A stretch of DNA of 64,000 bases from Chelativorans sp. ZYF759 (lineage in GTDB: Bacteria > Pseudomonadota > Alphaproteobacteria > Rhizobiales > Rhizobiaceae): NCBI RefSeq assembly GCF_012911015.1, contig NZ_WVVV01000017.1, positions 21,112 to 85,111 on the forward strand, written 5' to 3'. The position numbers were made by a program, and so were the translations under genes. Positions 39,105-47,621 of this stretch are shown here, in pieces; the stretch's first letter is position 1, and each line of letters opens with the position of its first letter. The notes beneath the pieces are model-generated. The model was not told where the DNA came from. It ran no database searches and was given only the letters and a program-made list of their open reading frames with translations.

Positions 39105-41315
39105 TCAGGCTGCCTTGGTGCGGGAGCGGCCGACCGATGCGGCGACGATTTCGCGCGCCCGCGCCTCGTCGGGAAGGCCGTCCTTGCCCAGAGGGAGGGC
39201 CGGTATCGTGATGATCTCGGAGGGTAGGAGGCTGTCTTCGAGGCCTAGCGAGCGTGCGAGCTTTCTCAGCGTTGCCTTGTCGGCATCGATCTGCGTGGTC
39301 AGAAGAACAATCCGTTCGCCCTTGCGCCGGTCTTCTGCCGCCACGGCCAGATGATGGGATTGCGGCCACGCGCGCGCGGCCACGGCTTCGACCGGCGAAA
39401 GCGGTCGTTGGTTGCCATCCAGGGTCGCGAAACGGTCCGCACGGCCGAGCCAGTGGATGAAACCTTCGCGGTCCAGGCTCACGAGAGTACCGGTATCGAC
39501 CCAGCCCTGCGGCGAAGCTTCCGGACGGTCGGGATCATTCGCGTAGATGCCCTCAGGCAGGGCCATGCCGGATGGTGAGACCTGTAGTTGTCCCCCGCGC
39601 TCGATGCCCGGGATATGCAGCAATCTGTGTCGCAGCGAAGGCAGGACGCGGCCAAGCGTGCCGGCTCGCCGGTGGCTCGCGCTGGAAAGGGTTACGAGCC
39701 CTGTTTCGCCAGCAGGGGCGAAGGCCTCAAGGATTTCTATTCCGGGCTGGAGAGGCGGAAGAGCTACATAGGCGTGAGACTTGCCGTTTCGGCACGCGAT
39801 GACGCGCAGATGGGTCGCATCATTTTGTCCTGCGGCGACAACCGTTTGCGCCTGATCGACCGGGACGAGCACGATCACGGTCCCGTCGAGATTGAGGATG
39901 GTGGGATCGACATCCCCGCTGTCCTGAATCCTGAACGGCGTTCCGCTCGCCAAAGGCAGGAGCATGCCGACCGTCAGGCCAACCGTATGCGTTGGGGGAA
40001 GAGTGCTGACGAAAGCGCGCGCGTCGCGCAGCCTCAGCCGTGCGGCCGCCTGAGCCACCGAGGCCAGCAGACGGCGATGCGAAAGCGGCAGCAAATCTCC
40101 GCCGCCATCGTTTGCCGGCAGCAAGACGGCCGGGACATCGGGCGAGGGGTGCGCCACGGGCCGATGGCGCATCAGGCCCGCAACGAGGCGATGGCCCGCG
40201 CCCGCAGCGTCCAGGATGTCCTCCAGATATTGGATGCGGGCGCCTGCCGACGCCATGGCCGCGAGCATTAGCTGGCTGGTTTCGTCGGTAAGCTGGCGAC
40301 TCGTCAGGACCTTTCGAATGGGGGCCTGCTGGATTGTTCTCGAAAGAACCTCCGGCCCGACGGTGTTGTCGAGCAGGACCGCCCCAACGCCTGCCGACTG
40401 GGTTGCCAGGAAAGCCGGGACGAGGCGAGTTGACCCGGGCAGGTACAAGCCAACCAGATCGCCTTCCTGCGTTTTGCGGGCGATTCGGTCGGCAATGAGC
40501 CGCGCTTCGCGCAATATCTCGCCGAAGGTGAAGACCTGGCCCGGTCCCGCCAAGTGGATTACGTGTTCATTGCCAAACCTCCTTCCAGCGCGCGCCACGG
40601 CCATGAAGCTGGTGCCGAGATGCTCCTTGTCGCAGATTCGGGTCTGTGCGACGCGATCGAACAACGCGTTGGATGCAGTGATCATGGTCTCGCCTGGCCG
40701 CTGGCGGAGTTCCGCTATCGTGGCGGGTGAAACAACGCTCAGAGCAAGCCCGGGCCGGGGCCAAGCACGGATGGGAGCACGCCGGGAACGGTCGGAGACA
40801 GCGCCGCCGGGCGCGCCCAAACGTATCGGCACGATGGCGGCATCCGCCTTGAGGGCGATGCGGCCGACAGCCCTGAACAGCCTGAAGGCGCGGGTGTCGG
40901 GCTCGGCGTCGTCGGGGAGGTAGACGGCGATGGAACCGTTGCCGCGCAGCAGCCGCACAAGCCGCCGGCTCACGAAGACATGGGTTGCATTGAACGGAAT
41001 GGTGCGCGCCAGATCGCGATACGGCTCCATCCACCAAGACTTGGCCGTGTCGTGATCCAAGATATGGAGTGTATCCGCAGGCAGCAGCGACAGCATAACC
41101 GCGGGGTCGAGCCGGGACCGGTGGGAGACGACATAGATCGTTCCGCGGCCCTTGGCCAAAGGCAGAGGGCCGTCGTTCCGGATGATGAAGACGGCCTTCA
41201 CGGGAGCGTAAAGCAGGGCCTGACGGAAGGAAATTCGCAACCTGAAAGCCAGGTACCCGGCCGCCACCGCCCAAAGGCACGCCACTCCAGCCAGGCAAGA
41301 AAGGGCCCAAACCAT
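39105..41315 (-). CDS. Aas-like PlsC acyltransferase/AMP-binding fusion with degenerate motifs
   Basis: A 736-aa protein with an N-terminal membrane helix, a PlsC-like acyltransferase domain (about residues 40-230) and an AMP-binding-like domain (about 240-725), the layout of acyl-ACP synthetase/2-acyl-GPE acyltransferase (Aas). The acyltransferase HX4D motif is present (His65-Asp70 in SHRSRLDP), but the expected EGR/EGTR block reads LPDDAEPDTRAF. The adenylation P-loop (normally TSGSTGxPKG) reads LLPANDGGGDLLPLSHRRLL near 397, and the usual DTGD reads DTGTL. Fold is clear; activity is doubtful. It may be a pseudoenzyme or a remodelled lipid protein. Convergent with pssA. Confidence 0.8.
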   Translation of the reverse strand: MVWALSCLAGVACLWAVAAGYLAFRLRISFRQALLYAPVKAVFIIRNDGPLPLAKGRGTIYVVSHRSRLDPAVMLSLLPADTLHILDHDTAKSWWMEPYRDLARTIPFNATHVFVSRRLVRLLRGNGSIAVYLPDDAEPDTRAFRLFRAVGRIALKADAAIVPIRLGAPGGAVSDRSRRAPIRAWPRPGLALSVVSPATIAELRQRPGETMITASNALFDRVAQTRICDKEHLGTSFMAVARAGRRFGNEHVIHLAGPGQVFTFGEILREARLIADRIARKTQEGDLVGLYLPGSTRLVPAFLATQSAGVGAVLLDNTVGPEVLSRTIQQAPIRKVLTSRQLTDETSQLMLAAMASAGARIQYLEDILDAAGAGHRLVAGLMRHRPVAHPSPDVPAVLLPANDGGGDLLPLSHRRLLASVAQAAARLRLRDARAFVSTLPPTHTVGLTVGMLLPLASGTPFRIQDSGDVDPTILNLDGTVIVLVPVDQAQTVVAAGQNDATHLRVIACRNGKSHAYVALPPLQPGIEILEAFAPAGETGLVTLSSASHRRAGTLGRVLPSLRHRLLHIPGIERGGQLQVSPSGMALPEGIYANDPDRPEASPQGWVDTGTLVSLDREGFIHWLGRADRFATLDGNQRPLSPVEAVAARAWPQSHHLAVAAEDRRKGERIVLLTTQIDADKATLRKLARSLGLEDSLLPSEIITIPALPLGKDGLPDEARAREIVAASVGRSRTKAA

Positions 41316-41517
41316 TTCGACCTCCGGCAGCCTTCCGCCTCGGCTCTTGCCGACCGCACCCCCTCAGCGTAGCGGATGAGACGCCGAGGTCAACGCGTTT
41401 CCGATCCGGACCACGCTGCTCTCACCAAACGGGTTGGAGGTTGCGGGGTTCCGGGCAATTGTGCCTCGTGGCGCGGGAGAAGAACCGATGGAGCCTGGGC
41501 CTTTCCCTGCGTGAGCC

Positions 41518-41545
41518 TTGCAAAGCGCGAGATATCCTGTATATC
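41518..41545 (+). promoter_or_regulatory. Candidate promoter of the rpsF-rpsR operon
   Basis: TTGCAA at 41518-41523, 16-bp spacer, TATATC at 41540-41545. It would give a leader of about 200 nt before rpsF. The gene-free stretch 41316-41748 holds this promoter and the hairpin at 41668, and nothing else I can support. Confidence 0.45.
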
Positions 41546-41667
41546 CGCGCCAATCTGCCGGTCTCGTCTGGGGGCTGAACGGAAGGCCGTGGGTTTTCCC
41601 ATGTCGAGGACAATGAGGTCCTCAGCTTCCCGTGTCTCCGCTCTCGACCGTCTCGAATGCGCCTTTC

Positions 41668-41686
41668 TTTCCACCATCGGTGGAAA
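41668..41686 (+). other. Hairpin in the rpsF leader
   Basis: Perfect 8-bp arms TTTCCACC/GGTGGAAA around ATC, 62 bp before the rpsF ATG and inside the predicted leader. Ribosomal S6 and S18 autoregulate through leader hairpins in several bacteria, so an autoregulatory role is conceivable; the known S6:S18 motif was not confirmed. Confidence 0.35.
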
Positions 41687-41748
41687 AGAGAAGTCGCGGA
41701 GGCTTAGCCGTCGAGTCCGGCCAGAGGAACAGAAAGGCAAGACACCAA

Positions 41749-42216
41749 ATGTCACTTTACGAGCACGTGTTCCTTGCCAGGCAGGATCTGTCGCAGCAGC
41801 AGGTCGATGCCCTTGTCGAACATTACAAGGGTATCATCGAAGCTGGCGGCGGTTCGCTGGGCAGGGTCGAGAACTGGGGCCTCAAGTCCCTGGCTTTCCG
41901 GGTCAAGAAGAACCGTAAGGCTTATTATACGCTGATGGACATCGATGCGCCCTCTGCGGCAGTGGCCGAGATGGAACGTCAGATGGGTCTGTCGGAAGAT
42001 ATCCTTCGCTTCATGACCATCAAGGTCGAAGCGCACGAGGAAGGTCCTTCCGCGATGATGCAGAAGCGCGACGATCGTGGTGATCGCGGTCCGCGTGGCG
42101 ATCGCGGTCCTCGCGGCGACAGGGATCGTGGCGATCGTGATCGTGGTGATCGCGGCGATCGGGGGCCGCGCCCGCCGCGCGAAGGCCAGTCCCAGGGTGA
42201 AGGAGCAAGCGCATAA
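41749..42216 (+). CDS. rpsF: Ribosomal protein S6 (bS6) with Arg-Gly-Asp-rich tail
   Basis: Small-subunit protein that partners S18. ATG 41749 starts [15 protein letters not shown]; the frame open to 41632 is leader. The S6 core occupies about residues 1-95 ([31 protein letters not shown]). The remaining 60 residues are a low-complexity Arg-Gly-Asp tail (repeats like RGDRGP and DRDRGD) encoded by a DNA tandem repeat. Such basic tails are common in rhizobial S6 but this one is very regular. The stop overlaps the rpsR start (TAATG). Confidence 0.97.
   Translation: MSLYEHVFLARQDLSQQQVDALVEHYKGIIEAGGGSLGRVENWGLKSLAFRVKKNRKAYYTLMDIDAPSAAVAEMERQMGLSEDILRFMTIKVEAHEEGPSAMMQKRDDRGDRGPRGDRGPRGDRDRGDRDRGDRGDRGPRPPREGQSQGEGASA
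42071..42166 (+). repeat. Tandem repeat encoding the S6 tail
   Basis: Degenerate units based on GATCGTGGT/GATCGCGGT recur through this stretch in frame, coding for Asp-Arg-Gly triplets. The near-identity of units suggests expansion by slippage, so length may vary between strains. Confidence 0.7.
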
Positions 42217-42464
42217 TGGTCGACATCAATCAGATCCCCACGCGCCGGCCCTTCCATCGCCGCCGCAAGACCTGCCCGTTCTCGGGCGCCAATGCCCCGA
42301 AGATCGACTACAAGGACGTACGTCTTCTGCAGCGCTATATTTCGGAGCGCGGAAAGATCGTGCCGTCGCGCATCACTGCCGTCAGCCAGAAGAAGCAGCG
42401 CGAGCTCGCCAAGGCGATCAAGCGCGCGCGTTTCCTGGGCCTTCTGCCCTACGTGGTGAAGTGA
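42216..42464 (+). CDS. rpsR: Ribosomal protein S18 (bS18)
   Basis: An 82-aa small-subunit protein binding next to S6. The core [20 protein letters not shown] and [20 protein letters not shown], then [11 protein letters not shown], is typical. The start overlaps the rpsF stop, coupling the two partners' synthesis. A UUCG-loop hairpin follows the stop by 8 bp. Confidence 0.98.
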   Translation: MVDINQIPTRRPFHRRRKTCPFSGANAPKIDYKDVRLLQRYISERGKIVPSRITAVSQKKQRELAKAIKRARFLGLLPYVVK

Positions 42465-42472
42465 TCTTGCTG

Positions 42473-42492
42473 CGGGCGGTTCGCCGCCCGCG
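42473..42492 (+). other. UUCG-tetraloop hairpin in the rpsR-rplI spacer
   Basis: Perfect 8-bp stem GCGGGCGG/CCGCCCGC with a TTCG loop, 8 bp after the rpsR stop. It lacks a T-tract, so it is more likely an RNA-stability or attenuation element than a terminator. No ORF is seen in this 205-bp spacer, where many related genomes carry a DUF2232 membrane protein gene. Confidence 0.5.
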
Positions 42493-42669
42493 CTTACCCC
42501 TCCGCGACGGGCGCGGGACGGGTTCAACAAATCCCGGGTTGGGGCGCCGTGGGCGTCCCTAACTGCCCCGACGGGCAGGACAGCGACCGAGAAGCCACCG
42601 TGCTTTAGAGGCGTCCTTGCCCGTCCCCCGATTCTGCCGTCATCGACGGCGCAGACAAAGGACAAGGAC

Positions 42670-43287
42670 ATGCAAGTCATCCTTCTCGAGCGTATCGCCA
42701 AGCTCGGCCAAATGGGCGAAGAAGTTAAGGTGCGCGATGGTTTTGCGCGCAACTTCCTCCTCCCTCAGGGCAAGGCGCTGCGCGCCAATGACGCCAACCG
42801 CAAACGTTTCGATTCCCAGCGGTCGCAACTCGAAGCCCGTGATCTCGAGCGCAAGAGCGACGCGCAGAAGGTCGCCGAAAAGATCGACGGCAGCACCTTC
42901 GTGGTCGTCCGCTCGGCCGGCGAAACCGGACAGCTCTACGGTTCGGTCTCGACGCGCGACATCGCCGACATCCTGGCGGCCGAAGGCTTCAACGTCCATC
43001 GCAACCAGGTCGAACTCAACAACCCCATCAAGGCCATCGGCCTGACGACGATCGCGCTGGCACTTCATCCTGAGGTCGATGTGAGCATCACGCTCAACGT
43101 CGCTCGCTCGGCCGACGAGGCGGAGCGTCAGTCCCGCGGTGAAACGCTGGATTCGGCGGAAGCAATCTACGGCGCCGATTACGACGAGGCCTCCAATCCC
43201 GATGAGTTCTTCGAGGATGCTCCCGAAGAGTTCTCCGACGAGGCCGGGGCTGGCGAAACCGGCGAAGACCGCGCCGAGCAGGGCTGA
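42670..43287 (+). CDS. rplI: Ribosomal protein L9 (bL9) with acidic C-terminal extension
   Basis: Large-subunit protein, 205 aa against about 150 in E. coli. The N-terminal L9 signature [19 protein letters not shown] and [17 protein letters not shown] are clear, and the C-terminal domain follows. The extra tail from about residue 155 is strongly acidic ([12 protein letters not shown]), as seen in many alphaproteobacteria. A perfect 15-bp terminator stem follows. Confidence 0.97.
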   Translation: MQVILLERIAKLGQMGEEVKVRDGFARNFLLPQGKALRANDANRKRFDSQRSQLEARDLERKSDAQKVAEKIDGSTFVVVRSAGETGQLYGSVSTRDIADILAAEGFNVHRNQVELNNPIKAIGLTTIALALHPEVDVSITLNVARSADEAERQSRGETLDSAEAIYGADYDEASNPDEFFEDAPEEFSDEAGAGETGEDRAEQG

Positions 43288-43311
43288 TCCCCAGCCCAAA
43301 TCCATGGACGT

Positions 43312-43348
43312 CAGAACGCCCGGGCCCTGGCCCGGGCGTTCTGCTTTT
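43312..43348 (+). terminator. Intrinsic terminator after rplI
   Basis: Perfect 15-bp arms (43312-43326 and 43329-43343; CAGAACGCCCGGGCC) with a CT loop, then CTTTT. It ends the rpsF-rpsR-rplI transcript before cfa. Confidence 0.85.
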
Positions 43349-43422
43349 GTGGCAGAATTTGCTTCGCTGGTTTTGTGCGCTATTCTTGTGAATTGCGACG
43401 GGATCATGACGAGGCTGGTGTC

Positions 43423-44724
43423 ATGAATTGGCTGTTCAAACGTCTGTGCGAACGGGTCTTCCGAAAGGGCAATCTGCGGGTAACGGATCCGCAGGGTTCC
43501 CTGCATTCCTTCGGCGACGGTGCCGGAGATCTCGTTCACCTCCACATAAAGTCCATCGCGGCCGAGCGCGCGATTCTACGCAATCCCGACCTCGGCTTTC
43601 CCGAGATGTTCATGGCGCAGGAGGTGGACTTTGTCGAAGGCGATCCGCTCGCCTTCATGAAGATTGCCTATACAAACATGAGTTGGGCTGGTGCGCGGCC
43701 ACCATGGGTCATGGGAGTCATGGACGGTATGCGCTATGCGGTGCGCCGGCTCCAGCAGATCAATACCACCGGTCGTTCGCGCTCCAACGTCCAGCATCAC
43801 TACGATCTTTCAGTCGACCTATATCGCCTCTTCCTCGACGAAGACATGCAGTATTCCTGTGCCTATTTTGGCAGCCCGTCCATGACGATCGAAGAGGCGC
43901 AGCTTGCCAAGAAGCACCATCTCGCCGCCAAACTCCGTCTCGAGGCGGAGCAGAATGTGCTGGATATTGGCTGCGGCTGGGGCGGGCTCGGCCTCTATCT
44001 GGCGCGCCGCTTCGACGTGAACGTACTCGGTGTGACGCTGTCGGACGAACAGCATGCTGTTGCGACGGAGCGCGCACAGGCCGCCGGGCTCGATCATCAG
44101 GTTCATTTCGAGATCCGCGACTACCGCAAGCTGCAGGAACGTTTCGACCGCATTGTATCGGTCGGCATGTTCGAGCATGTGGGTGTCAACCACTACCGGA
44201 CCTTCTTCAACCAGTGCGCGCGCCTGTTGAAGCCGGATGGGGTGATGGTGCTGCATTCGATCGGGCGCTCGGGTCCGCCCTCGTCGACCGCCCCGTTCAT
44301 CCGCAAATACATCTTCCCAGGCGGATACATACCCGCACTCTCCGAGGTGCTGCCGGCAATCGAAAAGGCAGGGCTGGTCGTCTCCGATGTCGAGATCCTG
44401 CAATTGCATTACGCCGATACGCTCAAGGCGTGGCGCGAGCGCTTCCTTGCCAATCGCGAGAAGGCCAGGGCGATCTATGACGAGCGCTTCTGCCGAATGT
44501 GGGAGTTCTATCTTGCGGCTTCCGAGGCTTCGTTCCGCTGGTCGGATCTCATGGTGTTCCAGATCCAGCTCACCAAGGGCAACGGCACGACGCCGATGAC
44601 GCGGGACTACATGGTGGATACCGAGCGTGAACTCGCCAGGCACGATGTGTCGCCGAGACCCCGCAAGGCTGCAGCCGCTTCGCGTCCCGGAAAGAGCACA
44701 CGGCGCAGGCGCCAGGACAGCTAA
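43423..44724 (+). CDS. cfa: Cyclopropane-fatty-acyl-phospholipid synthase
   Basis: SAM-dependent enzyme that converts cis-unsaturated acyl chains of membrane lipids to cyclopropane forms. ATG 43423 gives 433 aa; earlier starts at 43375 are unconserved. Features: an N-terminal lipid-binding domain, NVQHHYDLSVDLYRLFLD, YSCAYFGSPSMTIEEAQ, the SAM motif VLDIGCGWGGLGLYLA, and catalytic-region SVGMFEHVGVNHY and HSIGRSGPPSSTAPFIRKYI. A short basic tail closes the protein. It is separated from rplI by a terminator, so it has its own promoter. Confidence 0.94.
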   Translation: MNWLFKRLCERVFRKGNLRVTDPQGSLHSFGDGAGDLVHLHIKSIAAERAILRNPDLGFPEMFMAQEVDFVEGDPLAFMKIAYTNMSWAGARPPWVMGVMDGMRYAVRRLQQINTTGRSRSNVQHHYDLSVDLYRLFLDEDMQYSCAYFGSPSMTIEEAQLAKKHHLAAKLRLEAEQNVLDIGCGWGGLGLYLARRFDVNVLGVTLSDEQHAVATERAQAAGLDHQVHFEIRDYRKLQERFDRIVSVGMFEHVGVNHYRTFFNQCARLLKPDGVMVLHSIGRSGPPSSTAPFIRKYIFPGGYIPALSEVLPAIEKAGLVVSDVEILQLHYADTLKAWRERFLANREKARAIYDERFCRMWEFYLAASEASFRWSDLMVFQIQLTKGNGTTPMTRDYMVDTERELARHDVSPRPRKAAAASRPGKSTRRRRQDS

Positions 44725-44951
44725 TCCTGCCCCTTCGCGGTCCTCGTGTTGTAGACTGATCCTGCACCCGCCGATTCGTTCGCGATGTCGAGGCGTTTGT
44801 GATGAATGCCGTTTTGCGCTGTTGATGCTGTGGATAGCGTTGACGCCCGCGCAAGGTGGTTTCCTCCGGCGCAGGCAGTCGTTAGGACAAACGGGGCCGG
44901 GGGCCGGGAGTGTTCGATGCTCGCCGGTGGGCAAGTTGACAAGGCGATAAG

Positions 44952-46442
44952 ATGGCTGAAGCGCTCCGCAAGCAGGCTGCGGCGGAAACACCGCTGTTTC
45001 GTGAGGCACCGCATAATCTGGAGGCCGAACAGGCGCTTCTGGGGGCCATTCTCGTCAATAACGACGCCTTTTACCGGGTGTCGGACTTTCTGAAATCATC
45101 GCATTTCTACGAGCCCCTTCACCGCAAGATCTACGAAGTCGCTGCCGACATGGTCCGGATGGGCAAGATCGCCAATCCGGTCACCATGAAGACCTTCCTG
45201 CCGGCCGACGAGAAGGTCGGCGAGATGACGGTTACGCAATATCTTGCAAGGCTGGCGGCAGAAGCCGTCACGGTCATCAATGCCGGGGACTACGGCCGGG
45301 CGATCTACGACCTGGCGACGCGCCGCGCGCTGATCACGGTCGGTGAGGACATGGTCAACATCGCCTTCGACGCCCCCGTCGACATGTCGCCCGGCGCGCA
45401 GATCGAAGATGCCGAACGCCGTCTTTTCGAGTTGGCCGAGACCGGCCGCTACGATGGCGGCTTCGAGACCTTTTCCGATGCCGTCAATCTCGCGATCGAC
45501 ATGGCCGGTGCCGCCTATCAGCGCGATGGCCATCTTTCGGGCGTATCGACGGGCCTGCGCGATCTCGACCAGCGCATGGGCGGGCTGCAGGCCTCGGATC
45601 TGATCATCCTGGCGGGACGTCCCGGCATGGGCAAGACGTCGCTGGCCACCAACATCGCGTTCAATATCGCCCAGGCCTACGAGCCGGTTCAGCAAGCCGA
45701 CGGGTCGTTCTCGGCCAAGAATGGCGGCGTGGTCGGTTTCTTCTCGCTGGAAATGTCGTCGGAGCAGCTCGCCACACGTATCATTTCAGAGCAGACCGAG
45801 ATTCCGTCTTCGAAGATCCGGCGCGGCGAGATCTCGGAAGGCGAATTCGAGCGTCTCGTCGCCTGCTCGCAGGTGATGCAGAAGATTCCGCTCTTCATCG
45901 ATCAGACGGGCGGCATCTCGATTGCCCAGCTGACAGCACGCGCGCGGCGGCTGAAGCGCCAGCGCGGGCTCGACGTCATCGTGGTCGACTATGTTCAGCT
46001 GATGCAGGGCTCGAGCGCCAAATCATCCCAGAACCGCGTCCAGGAGATCACCGAGATCACCACCGGGCTCAAGGCGCTGGCCAAAGAACTCAACGTGCCG
46101 ATCATCGCGCTCTCCCAGCTGTCGCGCCAGGTCGAAAGCCGCGAGGACAAGCGCCCGCAGCTCTCCGACCTGCGTGAATCAGGTTCGATCGAGCAGGATG
46201 CCGACGTCGTCCTCTTCGTGTTCCGCGAGGAATACTACATCTCGAACCGGGAGCCGGAGCCGGGCACGCAGGAGCATCTGGACTGGCAGACCAAGCTGGC
46301 AGCGGCACAAGGGCGGGCCGAGGTGATCATCGCCAAGCAACGTCACGGGCCCACCGGCACCGTCAGCCTTGCCTTCCAGGCGCAGTTCACACGCTTCTCC
46401 GACCTCGCGGACGATGCCCGGCTGCCCGAGCATTTCGAGTAG
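44952..46442 (+). CDS. dnaB: DnaB, replicative DNA helicase
   Basis: Hexameric helicase that unwinds the replication fork. The 496 aa contain the N-terminal primase-interacting domain (PHNLEAEQALLGAIL), the linker and the RecA-like domain with Walker A AGRPGMGKTSLA near residue 220, GGVVGFFSLEMSSEQLATRI, Walker B DVIVVDYVQLMQG, and motif ALSQLSRQVESREDKRPQLS. No intein is present. The upstream 227 bp (44725-44951) show no gene. Four bases separate it from alr. Confidence 0.98.
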   Translation: MAEALRKQAAAETPLFREAPHNLEAEQALLGAILVNNDAFYRVSDFLKSSHFYEPLHRKIYEVAADMVRMGKIANPVTMKTFLPADEKVGEMTVTQYLARLAAEAVTVINAGDYGRAIYDLATRRALITVGEDMVNIAFDAPVDMSPGAQIEDAERRLFELAETGRYDGGFETFSDAVNLAIDMAGAAYQRDGHLSGVSTGLRDLDQRMGGLQASDLIILAGRPGMGKTSLATNIAFNIAQAYEPVQQADGSFSAKNGGVVGFFSLEMSSEQLATRIISEQTEIPSSKIRRGEISEGEFERLVACSQVMQKIPLFIDQTGGISIAQLTARARRLKRQRGLDVIVVDYVQLMQGSSAKSSQNRVQEITEITTGLKALAKELNVPIIALSQLSRQVESREDKRPQLSDLRESGSIEQDADVVLFVFREEYYISNREPEPGTQEHLDWQTKLAAAQGRAEVIIAKQRHGPTGTVSLAFQAQFTRFSDLADDARLPEHFE

Positions 46443-46445
46443 ACC

Positions 46446-47621
46446 GTGCACATCATCGCCTCCCAGGAACGTTCGAATCCTGACCCCCGCGTTGCCGGCG
46501 GCCGCCTGACGGTCGACCTGGATGCGCTTCGCGCCAACTATCGCCGTCTGCGCGAGGTGGCCGGTGGAGCCGAGGTCGCGGGGGTGGTGAAGGCGAATGC
46601 CTACGGGCTGGGGATCGACAAGGTGGCCTCCGCGCTGTGGGCGGAAGGCTGCCGCGCCTTCTTCGTCGCGCTGCCGCAGGAAGGGGCCACGCTGCGCGCG
46701 GTGCTTCCTGAAGCCTATATCTACGTGCTGGCCGGCCTGTTCGAAAACGGTTCGGCCGACATCTTCCACGAGTTCGGTCTGCTTCCGGTCGTGAACTCGC
46801 GCACGGAACTGTCGATCTGGGAGGCGCATGGCTGGGATGGGGACGTGCCGCGCCCCTGTGCAATTCACGTCGATACGGGCATGAACCGGCTTGGCCTGTC
46901 TGCCGATGAGGCGATTGCATTTGCCGCCGACAACGCACTCACCGGTGCAGTCACGCCGCTGCTCGTCATCAGCCATCTTGCGTGCGCGGATGAGGCGGGC
47001 CATCCGCTCAATGTCCGGCAACTTGAATCATTCCAGGCAGTTAGGGGCGCTTTTCCCCACGCCGATTCAAGTCTGTCCAATTCCGCTGGAACGATGCTCG
47101 GGCCTGACTATGCGTTCGACCTCGTGCGCCCCGGTATCGCGCTCTACGGCGGCAACCCGGTCGCGGGCGAGCGCCCGATGCTCCCGGTCGCTACCGCCGA
47201 AACGCGGGTCATCCAAGTGCGGGCGGCAAAGGCCGGCGAGACAGTCAGCTATGGCGCTGCCCGGAAACTGTCGCGCGACACCCGTATCGCGGTCGTGGCG
47301 GCGGGCTACGCGGATGGCTATCCGCGTTCTTTGTCCGGTTCCGGCGTACCGCTCCGCCAGACGCTGGCGAAGGGCGGCGAAGGTTTCGTCCATGGCCAAC
47401 GCGTGCCCGTTCTTGGACGGGTCACCATGGATCTCACCATGTTCGACGTCACCGATCTGGGTGAGGAAGTCGGCTATGGCGACTGGATCGAACTCTTCGG
47501 CCCCAATATCCCCATCGACGAGGCGGCCGCTCGGGCCGGAACGATCGCCTACGAGTTGCTGACCTCGCTTGGCGATCGCTACGACCGCCGATATCTGGGC
47601 GCGGAAATCAGCGATGGCTAA
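46446..47621 (+). CDS. alr: Alanine racemase
   Basis: PLP enzyme that interconverts L- and D-alanine, supplying Ddl. The GTG at 46446 directly follows dnaB and gives 391 aa. PLP-lysine is Lys49 in VVKANAYGLG; the catalytic Tyr is near residue 269 in TVSYGAARKL; DTGMNRLGL and RVTMDLTMFDVT match family positions. The 3' end overlaps radA by 8 bp, so dnaB-alr-radA are probably co-transcribed. Confidence 0.96.
   Translation: MHIIASQERSNPDPRVAGGRLTVDLDALRANYRRLREVAGGAEVAGVVKANAYGLGIDKVASALWAEGCRAFFVALPQEGATLRAVLPEAYIYVLAGLFENGSADIFHEFGLLPVVNSRTELSIWEAHGWDGDVPRPCAIHVDTGMNRLGLSADEAIAFAADNALTGAVTPLLVISHLACADEAGHPLNVRQLESFQAVRGAFPHADSSLSNSAGTMLGPDYAFDLVRPGIALYGGNPVAGERPMLPVATAETRVIQVRAAKAGETVSYGAARKLSRDTRIAVVAAGYADGYPRSLSGSGVPLRQTLAKGGEGFVHGQRVPVLGRVTMDLTMFDVTDLGEEVGYGDWIELFGPNIPIDEAAARAGTIAYELLTSLGDRYDRRYLGAEISDG

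Noticed and set aside
39105..41315. Frameshifted pseudogene
   Set aside because: The frame is intact over 736 codons with both folds preserved; only motifs are eroded.
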